A stretch of DNA of 7,608 bases from Chitinophagaceae bacterium (lineage in GTDB: Bacteria; Bacteroidota; Bacteroidia; Chitinophagales; Chitinophagaceae). The stretch spans positions 1 to 7,608 of the forward strand of contig CANKGM010000089.1 of the NCBI GenBank assembly GCA_947481355.1, written 5' to 3'. The notes under the pieces are model-generated. The model was not told the origin of the DNA and did no database searches. It saw only the letters and a list, made by a program, of their open reading frames with translations. The first letter of the stretch is position 1; the number at the start of each line of letters is the position of its first letter. Below, piece by piece: positions 1-6,334 of the stretch. The position numbers and the translations under genes were made by a program.

Positions 1-1
1 C

Positions 2-36
2 CTAGTCTAACGTTTTTAAAGTCGTTAAAAAACTAG
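2..36 (-). terminator. Imperfect inverted repeat after the lipoprotein gene, possible weak terminator
   Basis: Immediately after the lipoprotein stop codon (39-37), ctagt (2-6) pairs with actag (32-36) and taacg (8-12) pairs with cgtta (23-27). A lopsided internal bulge (1 base against 4) and a loop of about 10 bases interrupt the stem. The position suits a transcript end, and no gene is seen beyond it within the window. No downstream T-run can be judged because the window ends two bases past the stem, so terminator function is uncertain. Confidence 0.35.
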
Positions 37-1266
37 CTATAAACTCATTGCATCAAGCCCAATACCAAATAATCTTAATGCAATAGTATTTAGGTCTTCC
101 TTACTTCCCTTAAGATGTATCGTACGATGAATATGCTGTATCTGTTCGCCAGGCGCTAAGGCAGCAGCTGGTGAAGAGCTTTCTACTTCATAGAATTTAC
201 CCATTTGCCTGCCATCAATAGGACCATCATTATATGCATTTACAGCATCACCCTTGAATGGTTCTTTCTGAATTTGCCATAATGAGTTTACATAGTCATT
301 TACGTTCTCATGTAAACTAAATTCAGCAATAGTCAACACATTTTGCTTTGCATCAAAACTACCAGCTATAGGCAATGCTCTAGAGGGAGATATGCCTATT
401 TTGCTTCTATGATTCCCGTCGGCTTTCAATAAAATAATTCCATTGTCAACTTTTAATCTATCTCCTGGAACCTTACCGAAATAATCATCCGTAACAATTT
501 TACCTAACTCAGCTGAATCCCCTTTACGATAAGGCAAAACAATGGTTGATCCATCAGCCGCATTAAGCATGCTCAAAATCCAAATAGACAGTAGGCCATT
601 TTGTTTAGACCATTTTTCTTGTCCTGTGTTCTTAATCACATTATCAGATTCAAATCCAACTGCTTTTATACTAGAAGGAATAACTCCAATTGATTTTTGA
701 ATACTCTCAATATCCATCAAATGAATGTTACGATTAACCATCAAATCAAACTTAGTGCCGGAATAATTTTCAAGGTGAATTGCTTTTTCAAATTTTGCTT
801 CTGTTTTACTAGAAGATACTAGTTCAAATGATTCTGTATCAATTTCCTTTGGAACATACCAATTCTCGAATTTAAATTCAGCACCTTTTTTAAAATATAT
901 TGAGAATTGACCACCTTCAGGACCAAGCCAAATGCGTTCCTCGCCACCAAATGCACTGAAGTGATCAGAAAATTTTCCAGAAGCAATTAGATCATGGTTA
1001 AGCCAACCAAAACTAGATCCTTCGCTTCCTTCTGCAGTACTTGTCATGACACGACCTTGATAAGCGGGAAGTACAATTATTTGGGCGCCAGTAGAATCAT
1101 CCCCTAAAACAACAAGATCTTTATGATATTTTTTTAAAAAATCAAGATCATACCCAAACGTACCTTTTTTGTAATCCATAGTTAACGATTTATCAGTTTT
1201 ATTTTTATTCAACCCGTTACATGATATCAATAAAAGAAAAACGATTGAAATGTAAATTTGATTCAT
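37..1266 (-). CDS. Hypothetical lipoprotein, DUF6786-like, possible mutarotase-type fold
   Basis: This 409-residue predicted lipoprotein begins with a short hydrophobic signal and the lipobox LISC (Cys16), so it should be exported and lipid-anchored. I recognise it only as resembling a Bacteroidota hypothetical family (I believe DUF6786); no activity is established to my knowledge. Conserved-looking blocks are GAQIIVLPAYQGRVMTS (60-76), the Gly-rich FGGEERIWLGPEGGQFSIYF (106-125), and near the C-terminus FYEVESSSPAAALAPGEQ (358-375) followed by HIHRTIHL. The pattern of an early GRV strand, a WLGPEGG segment and a late YEVES-SP-LAPGE-H block recalls the galactose mutarotase/aldose epimerase beta-sandwich superfamily, suggesting a carbohydrate ligand. 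That is inference from pattern, not proof. The gene starts 29 bases after the slyD-like stop, on the same strand, and probably shares its transcript. The start at 1266 fits the lipoprotein signal. The reading frame is intact and full-looking. Confidence 0.85.
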   Translation of the reverse strand: MNQIYISIVFLLLISCNGLNKNKTDKSLTMDYKKGTFGYDLDFLKKYHKDLVVLGDDSTGAQIIVLPAYQGRVMTSTAEGSEGSSFGWLNHDLIASGKFSDHFSAFGGEERIWLGPEGGQFSIYFKKGAEFKFENWYVPKEIDTESFELVSSSKTEAKFEKAIHLENYSGTKFDLMVNRNIHLMDIESIQKSIGVIPSSIKAVGFESDNVIKNTGQEKWSKQNGLLSIWILSMLNAADGSTIVLPYRKGDSAELGKIVTDDYFGKVPGDRLKVDNGIILLKADGNHRSKIGISPSRALPIAGSFDAKQNVLTIAEFSLHENVNDYVNSLWQIQKEPFKGDAVNAYNDGPIDGRQMGKFYEVESSSPAAALAPGEQIQHIHRTIHLKGSKEDLNTIALRLFGIGLDAMSL

Positions 1267-1295
1267 GGTAAAAAATTTATAACAGTAAATAAATA

Positions 1296-1766
1296 TTAAA
1301 TTAAATCTTCAACACGTTTAGGTGAACCAAATAATAATTCTTCTTCGGTTGCATCCCGTATTCCAGCAATCTTTATGGTGTAAAAAAGAGTCTTTCCAGC
1401 AAAAGGGTGGTTTGCATCAACAATAATACTTTCATCTGTTTTCTCTAAAACGATGGCCTCTGTTCCATCAAATAACTGAATATATTGCCCTTCTTGAATG
1501 GAATCAACATTTTCAAATTCTTCAATACCTACTTCAATGATTAAACTTTTCTCCTTGGGACCATAAGCATCGTCTTCGTAAATCACCACTTCTATTACCT
1601 GACTTTCTTGTAATCCTTCAAGTGCACGCTCTAAACCAGGTATAATATTTTCTGCCCCATGTAGGTATTCTTCTATCACATGAGCATCATTACCTTGAAG
1701 TAAATTTCCCAATTCATCTTTCAATGTATAATGAATGGTAACTACTTTATTGCTTTCAACTTTCAT
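1296..1766 (-). CDS. slyD: SlyD-like FKBP-type peptidyl-prolyl cis-trans isomerase
   Basis: This 156-residue cytoplasmic protein resembles SlyD, a folding helper combining an FKBP prolyl isomerase domain with an inserted flap (IF) chaperone domain. The FKBP parts are seen in VVTIHYTLKDELGNLL (8-23), EYLHGAENIIPGLERALEG (33-51) and DDAYGP (65-70). The IF domain covers about 70-125 and contains VDANHPFAGKTL (116-127), where SlyD proteins have the V(V/D)GNHxLAG signature. The chain returns to FKBP with IKIAGIRDATEEEL (131-144). It ends soon after, in GSPKRVEDLI, and lacks the His/Cys-rich metal-binding tail of Escherichia coli SlyD, so a nickel-delivery role is not supported; such tailless forms are widespread. 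It follows a 117-base gap likely to hold its promoter and precedes a lipoprotein gene by 29 bases, so the two may be co-transcribed. The ATG at 1766 gives the normal SlyD N-terminus (MKVESNKVV). Confidence 0.93.
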   Translation of the reverse strand: MKVESNKVVTIHYTLKDELGNLLQGNDAHVIEEYLHGAENIIPGLERALEGLQESQVIEVVIYEDDAYGPKEKSLIIEVGIEEFENVDSIQEGQYIQLFDGTEAIVLEKTDESIIVDANHPFAGKTLFYTIKIAGIRDATEEELLFGSPKRVEDLI

Positions 1767-1801
1767 TAACTACAACAGATTAAAATTAAGAGAATCTAAA
1801 A

Positions 1802-1840
1802 CAAACTATAAATTACAACATCTCGAATAACTATTCAAGT
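1802..1840 (-). promoter_or_regulatory. Weak candidate Bacteroidota-type promoter for slyD and downstream lipoprotein gene
   Basis: Read on the minus strand, TATAGTTTG (1810-1802) resembles the Bacteroidota -7 element TAnnTTTG but with one extra base. A TTG (1838-1836) lies about 25 bases upstream, longer than the usual spacing. It sits in the longest intergenic gap (1767-1883), about 36 bases before the slyD start, where a promoter is expected. Both elements are imperfect, so this is a position-supported guess. Confidence 0.25.
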
Positions 1841-1866
1841 TTAATATTATATACAATAAACTTAAT
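1833..1866. repeat. Short AT-rich inverted repeat between E1 and slyD genes
   Basis: The arms aagttta (1837-1843) and taaactt (1857-1863) are perfect 7-base complements around a 13-base loop. Beyond a single bulged base (C1836), three more pairs (att 1833-1835 with aat 1864-1866) extend the stem. It lies 18 bases past the E1 stop and upstream of slyD. It has no following T-run in the direction of transcription and is AT-rich, so it would be a poor intrinsic terminator. It could be a weak 3' stabilising hairpin, an operator, or chance. Confidence 0.35.
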
Positions 1867-1883
1867 GATTTATAGAGTGAAAA

Positions 1884-3884
1884 TCAATACTTCAAAAGAT
1901 CAACTATATATTTTTCAAGCCTTGACTTTGCGAGGTATTGTGATTCAAGCTCTGGGGCAAATGGTATAGGAGTATCGAGGCTAGCGCATCGCATTACTGG
2001 TGCATCAAGAAATTGAAAACAATGCTCCGAAATCCAAGCCGCAATTTCAGCACCAATCCCTCCGGTAAGATTATCTTCATGTAAGATAAGTACACGATTA
2101 TTCTTTTCTACTGTCAATCGAATAGCATCATAATCTAGAGGCATCAATGTCCTTAGATCTACTATTTCAATTGATATATCGAGATGTTGATCAGCAAAAT
2201 CAGTTGCCCAATGTACCCCTGCGCCATAGGTAATGATGCTTAAATCTTCACCAACCTTAACTGTCCTAGCTTTACCAATACTGGTTTCAAAGGGTTCAGG
2301 ATTTACAATTCCAGAAATGCTTCTATATAGTGCCTTGTGCTCAAAGAAGAGTACAGGATTAGGATCATTTATTGCAGCCATTAATAATCCTTTAGCATCT
2401 TCTGGATTTGAAGGATAGACAATTTTAAGTCCGGGCACATGAAAAAACCAAGCTTCATTACTTTGAGAATGGAAAGGGCCTGCACCTACCCCTGCTCCTG
2501 TGGGCATCCGTATAACTACATCCGATTCTTGTCCCCAACGATAGTGAATCTTGGCCAAATTATTGACAATTTGGTTAAATCCAACCGAAACAAAATCGGC
2601 AAACTGCATTTCAACAACTGATTTAAATCCTTCTAAACTCAATCCCAAAGCTGCCCCAACAATAACGCTTTCACAAATAGGAGTATTCCTTACTCTATGC
2701 TTTCCATATTTAGTAGATAACCCTGCGGTAACTTTAAAGGCTCCGCCATATTCGGCAATATCTTGACCCATGATTATTAGGTTATCATGTATAGCTAGAG
2801 ATTGATCTAAAGCCTCTGAAATGGCATCAATAAATCGAATTGGATCAGTTCTATTTGGGATGAACAAATCTAGAGATGAAGGTTCATTAAGATTGGATGA
2901 TTTTGATATAGCGAACAGATCATGTATCTCTTCTTCTGTATTCACCTTATTTCCTTCAAAGGATAATCCTGCTTTTAGTTCTAATTCTATTTTTACTCTA
3001 ATTTCTTCATTTATTTTTCGAATTTCATCTACTGATGCAATTTCACTATGTAAGAGCCATTCTTCATAACAAGCCACTGGATCCTTTTTACCCCACTCCT
3101 CAAACAATTCTTTTGGAACATATTTTGTACCACTAGCTTCTTCATGACCGCGCATTCTGAACGTCATGCACTCAATAAGATATGGTTTTTGATTTTCAAT
3201 ACAATACTCGCGAACTCCTTTGATGGTATCATATACTTCTAAAATATTATTACCATCAATTTGTATCCCCTCCATACCATATCCTTTAGCTCTATCAACT
3301 AAAGCATCACAACGATATTGCTCATCTACTGGAGTGCTTAATCCATACCCATTATTTTCAATAATAAAAATCACAGGAAGATCCCATACCGCAGCTAAAT
3401 TTAAAGCTTCATGGAAATCACCTTCAGAAGTTCCTCCATCACCGGTAAAGGCTAAGGCAACTTTTCCTTCCTGCTTCAACTTATAGGCTAACGCAGCACC
3501 ATCTGCCAATGCAAGTTGGGGGCCGAGGTGAGATATCATACCAGTGATAAAATGCTCTTTAGAACCAAAATGAAAGCTTCGTTCACGTCCTTTACTAAAG
3601 CCCTCTTTGCTGCCTTGCCATTGTAAAAAAAGCTTTTCTAATGACATTCCCCTTACGGTAAACACACCTAAATTTCTATGGAGCGGGAATATCCATTCTT
3701 CTGATTTTAACGCCAGGGTAGCGCCGACTGAAATAGCTTCTTGTCCAATACCGCTAAACCATTTACCCACTTTGCCTTGTCGTAATAATACAAGCATTTT
3801 TTCCTCGATCATCCTTGGATAAAGGAGTTCTCGATAGAAAGAAACAAGCTGCTCGTCTGATAAATTCTTGCGATCAAAATGCAT
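1884..3884 (-). CDS. 2-oxoacid dehydrogenase E1 component, fused alpha and beta subunits
   Basis: This 666-residue protein joins both E1 subunits of a thiamine-diphosphate-dependent 2-oxoacid dehydrogenase complex, which decarboxylates a 2-oxoacid and passes the acyl group to lipoyl-E2. The alpha part (about 10-310) has the ThDP/Mg motif starting at GDGGTSEGD (148-156) and ending ENNGYG (176-181), and the loop RMRGHEEASGTKY containing His247. A short linker (about 310-348) leads to the beta part: MGQDIAEYGGAF (372-383), ICESVIVGAALG with Glu405 (the Glu that normally activates the cofactor), FHSQSNEAWF with His472, and a transketolase C-terminal domain with EIVDLRTLMPLD (573-584). Such fusions are common in Bacteroidota and are usually annotated as 2-oxoisovalerate (branched-chain) dehydrogenase. 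The substrate could instead be pyruvate or acetoin; sequence alone does not decide. No E2 or E3 gene is in the window, so partners must lie elsewhere. The ATG at 3884 gives the expected N-terminus; a weak AAGG lies a few bases upstream. Expected location is the cytoplasm. Confidence 0.95.
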   Translation of the reverse strand: MHFDRKNLSDEQLVSFYRELLYPRMIEEKMLVLLRQGKVGKWFSGIGQEAISVGATLALKSEEWIFPLHRNLGVFTVRGMSLEKLFLQWQGSKEGFSKGRERSFHFGSKEHFITGMISHLGPQLALADGAALAYKLKQEGKVALAFTGDGGTSEGDFHEALNLAAVWDLPVIFIIENNGYGLSTPVDEQYRCDALVDRAKGYGMEGIQIDGNNILEVYDTIKGVREYCIENQKPYLIECMTFRMRGHEEASGTKYVPKELFEEWGKKDPVACYEEWLLHSEIASVDEIRKINEEIRVKIELELKAGLSFEGNKVNTEEEIHDLFAISKSSNLNEPSSLDLFIPNRTDPIRFIDAISEALDQSLAIHDNLIIMGQDIAEYGGAFKVTAGLSTKYGKHRVRNTPICESVIVGAALGLSLEGFKSVVEMQFADFVSVGFNQIVNNLAKIHYRWGQESDVVIRMPTGAGVGAGPFHSQSNEAWFFHVPGLKIVYPSNPEDAKGLLMAAINDPNPVLFFEHKALYRSISGIVNPEPFETSIGKARTVKVGEDLSIITYGAGVHWATDFADQHLDISIEIVDLRTLMPLDYDAIRLTVEKNNRVLILHEDNLTGGIGAEIAAWISEHCFQFLDAPVMRCASLDTPIPFAPELESQYLAKSRLEKYIVDLLKY

Positions 3885-3967
3885 GATGCCTTAAAGATAA
3901 GTCATGTTGATCTGCAAAAAAAAATCAGTAAAAAAATGAATGACTATCCTAATAAAATATGAAGGTG
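3885..3967 (-). other. Intergenic spacer upstream of the E1 gene with T-rich tracts
   Basis: On the transcribed strand this 83-base spacer has T-runs of 7 and 9 bases (plus-strand A-runs at about 3930-3936 and 3916-3924), but no hairpin before them, so a classical terminator for the GH53 gene is not evident. TATCTTTA (3899-3892) matches five of six defined bases of the Bacteroidota -7 element TAnnTTTG, with a TTTG 15 bases upstream. That spacing is short and implies an almost leaderless E1 transcript. A promoter here is plausible but unproven. Confidence 0.3.
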
Positions 3968-4990
3968 TTACTTTGAAAATGCCATTAGCGCATTTGTTGG
4001 CTTACCCGTAATATCAAAAGCGCCTAATTCATAGCCTTTCCAACCATTATATGCCTGAGGTTCCCAATACAAAACGCCTAATCCCTTGCCAGAGGTGACA
4101 TGCTTTGTCTTATCAATAATATCTGTTAAAAAAGAATTGCACTCTGTAACATTATTTGAAGGCATGCCAACTTCAACTATGAAAACTTCCTTGTTGTAAA
4201 GATTCACCATATCATTCATGTTCTGAAAGCATTGCTGATTATATGAAGCCCAGTTTGTTGAAGTAGGATATAGAGACATGCCAATAACATCAAATTTTGC
4301 TCCATTTGTTTTTAACCCTGCAAACATCCATTGAAATAAATTTTTATCCCAGCCATTTGAAATATGGACTATTACTTTAGATGTAGGGAATACTTCTTTT
4401 ACCGCATCATAACCAGCATTTATGAGCTGGGTGAAATTATTCATTGAAGTTGATGCGCGTCCGTCAGGCCATAGCATCCCATCATTTGTTTCGTTGCCTA
4501 CTTGGACCCATTCAGGTGTTATACCACTTTGCTTTAATGTCGTTAACGTAGTCTTTGTGTGATTTGCTAGGGCAACTTTTAATTCATCAAAATTATACGC
4601 CTCCCAAGCAAGGGGTTTAGTTTGTTTACCGGGGTCTGCCCATGAATCACTATAATGAAAATCGATTAGAATACGCATCCCTAATTGCTTTGCTCGGAGT
4701 GCCTTAACTACCACATCAGATACATCATTCCACATTGGAGAGGGATTTACCCAAACCCTTAGTCGTATGGTATTCATTCCGAGTGATTTTAGAAGTGCCA
4801 TGCACTCCATTTCTGTTCCCGCAGTAGAATAAAATTTTACTCCAGCTGATTCCATTTCAGTAACCCAACTCACATCCGCTCCTTTGGAAAAATTACTTGT
4901 AGGATTAATTATATTACTGATTGGTGTTGTCTTTTTCTGACAAGAAATCAATAGAAAAACTAAAATGAAAGGAATCCAAAATCTTTTCAT
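3968..4990 (-). CDS. GH53 arabinogalactan endo-beta-1,4-galactanase, lipoprotein
   Basis: The predicted product is a 340-residue surface or periplasmic lipoprotein with one glycoside hydrolase family 53 (TIM-barrel, clan GH-A) domain. Family members cut internal beta-1,4-galactosyl bonds in galactan and type I arabinogalactan of pectin. A short signal ends in the lipobox LISC (Cys17), then a Ser/Thr/Asn linker, and the catalytic domain starts near KGADVSW (36-42). Hallmarks are NTIRLRVWVNP (73-83), the DFHYSDSWADPGKQ block (110-123), acid/base Glu167 in VQVGNETNDGMLWPDG, and the likely nucleophile Glu273 in FIVEVG; YWEP follows near 318. The nucleophile region differs from the commoner ETAYP form. 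I chose the ATG at 4990 over an in-frame GTG at 5005 because it gives a standard lipoprotein signal (MKRFWIPFIL...). The start is 39 bases after the M16 pair, so read-through is possible. No SusC/SusD-like, galactosidase or regulator gene is adjacent, and no carbohydrate-binding module is attached. Confidence 0.92.
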   Translation of the reverse strand: MKRFWIPFILVFLLISCQKKTTPISNIINPTSNFSKGADVSWVTEMESAGVKFYSTAGTEMECMALLKSLGMNTIRLRVWVNPSPMWNDVSDVVVKALRAKQLGMRILIDFHYSDSWADPGKQTKPLAWEAYNFDELKVALANHTKTTLTTLKQSGITPEWVQVGNETNDGMLWPDGRASTSMNNFTQLINAGYDAVKEVFPTSKVIVHISNGWDKNLFQWMFAGLKTNGAKFDVIGMSLYPTSTNWASYNQQCFQNMNDMVNLYNKEVFIVEVGMPSNNVTECNSFLTDIIDKTKHVTSGKGLGVLYWEPQAYNGWKGYELGAFDITGKPTNALMAFSK

Positions 4991-5029
4991 GACTCTTATA
5001 TTCACTGAAAATAATAATTTGCTAGTCTA

Positions 5030-6310
5030 TTATACGACTACCAACTCATAAAAATCATCAGGATTTAAATATTTATTAGCGAGTGCTTTTAACTCCTCAG
5101 ATGAAATATTTTTAATTGTATTGACAGAAGTATAAAAAAATTGATCATCAAGTCCATTTAAAATCAGATTTTTCCATCTTCCAATTATCTGAAAAGGACC
5201 ATCTAAATCTCCAAGCAATGTTCCTATAAGATAATTCTTAACTAACAACAATTCTTCCGAATCTATATCCCCTTCTCTCAACTGCTGCATTTCGTTATAC
5301 ACTTCATTGATGGTAGCTTCACAAACATTCCTACCAGCCTCTGTACTAATCATCCATGCACCGGCATGGACATGATTTACTAAAAAGCTATAAATGCCAT
5401 AGGTATATCCCTTATCTTCTCGAATATTATTCATTAACCGAGATCCAAAAAATCCTCCAAACAATGCATTAAGAACTTGAACTTTGGGGAAATCTGGGTC
5501 TTTCCGTGTAGGGAATGGACGAGCAATACGAATAGCTCCTTGTACTCCTTGGTCATCATTTATAATATGCCATTTCTTTTGTTGATCAGGATTGATTGAA
5601 TGATTGGGCTCTTCTAATTCAACTTGATTAAATGGAATTGATCCAAAATAAGTATTCAACAATTGCTGATAGTTAGCAGGCAAAATGCCTGCAGAAAATA
5701 TTGTGCAGTGTCCATTACGATAATACTGATTATAATATTTTTTTACATCAGCACTTGATATGGCATCATAATCGGTTGCTTCAGAGTAAACCCCATACGG
5801 ATGTGATGCCCCAAATAACAGTTCATCAATTTTTCTTCCAGCAATAAAATCGCATTTTCTCAAGTTCACAGCAAGTTTTTGCTGCATATTTTGTCGATAT
5901 ATATTCAGCTCATCTTCTGGGAATGACGCATCTAAAAATATTTCTTGCACAACAGGTAAAATATGTTCAAGCTGTCTGGTAAGACAATGAAGGCTTACTA
6001 CAGCTGTTTCATTATAACATGAGCGATTTAAATAAGCACCATAGAAATCAACAAATTCACTAATCTCGTAGGCTGACTTTGTTGATGTGCCATTTTTAAT
6101 TAAAAAATTGGTGGCAGATGCAACATTCTTTAGTTTTTCATACCAATTACCCGCCTTAAAAACCCATTCAATTTGAACCACTTCTTCTGTCCCGGCTTGT
6201 ATTGTATAAACAGAAACACCATTATCTAGCTTAAACACATCAGGTTTTTTCAACTCTATTCCGTACTCTACCGCATCTTTAATATGCGGTGCCTTTTTTC
6301 TATCGAGCAT
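5030..6310 (-). CDS. M16 family peptidase-like protein, non-catalytic (R/Y) partner subunit
   Basis: This 426-residue M16 homologue has the family architecture but no zinc site. Aligning by eye to the usual AHFLEHMLFKGT segment places Ser65, Asn68 and Phe69 (region VASATNFLIKNGT) where His, Glu and His should be, so it cannot hydrolyse peptides alone by the M16 mechanism. The C-terminal half keeps the strong FFGSRLMNNIREDKGYTYG segment, with Arg291 and Tyr304 spaced as in the Arg/Tyr pair that binds substrate in active M16 enzymes. This matches two-subunit bacterial M16B peptidases in which one chain supplies zinc and the other supplies Arg/Tyr. The first ~20 residues (MLDRKKAPHIKDAVEYG) are a charged extension with no signal peptide. 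The gene begins 24 bases after the stop of the HXXEH subunit, so co-transcription is very likely. Codon use and length look intact, so this appears to be a conserved partner rather than a decaying copy. Confidence 0.92.
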   Translation of the reverse strand: MLDRKKAPHIKDAVEYGIELKKPDVFKLDNGVSVYTIQAGTEEVVQIEWVFKAGNWYEKLKNVASATNFLIKNGTSTKSAYEISEFVDFYGAYLNRSCYNETAVVSLHCLTRQLEHILPVVQEIFLDASFPEDELNIYRQNMQQKLAVNLRKCDFIAGRKIDELLFGASHPYGVYSEATDYDAISSADVKKYYNQYYRNGHCTIFSAGILPANYQQLLNTYFGSIPFNQVELEEPNHSINPDQQKKWHIINDDQGVQGAIRIARPFPTRKDPDFPKVQVLNALFGGFFGSRLMNNIREDKGYTYGIYSFLVNHVHAGAWMISTEAGRNVCEATINEVYNEMQQLREGDIDSEELLLVKNYLIGTLLGDLDGPFQIIGRWKNLILNGLDDQFFYTSVNTIKNISSEELKALANKYLNPDDFYELVVV

Positions 6311-6334
6311 GTTAATGTTTGTAATTTTAAAAAT

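Noticed and set aside
2233..3822. Six plus-strand open frames of 60-88 codons opposite the E1 gene
   Set aside because: They lie antisense inside a clearly coding 666-residue gene, have no recognisable domains, and have compositions typical of shadow frames.
3916..3936. A-runs on the plus strand (T-runs on the transcribed strand) as an intrinsic terminator for the galactanase gene
   Set aside because: No GC-containing hairpin precedes the T-runs in the direction of transcription; the spacer is simply AT-rich.
5030..6310. Second M16 gene as a pseudogene because the zinc motif is missing
   Set aside because: The frame is intact at full length and the Arg/Tyr segment is well kept, which fits a maintained non-catalytic partner rather than decay.
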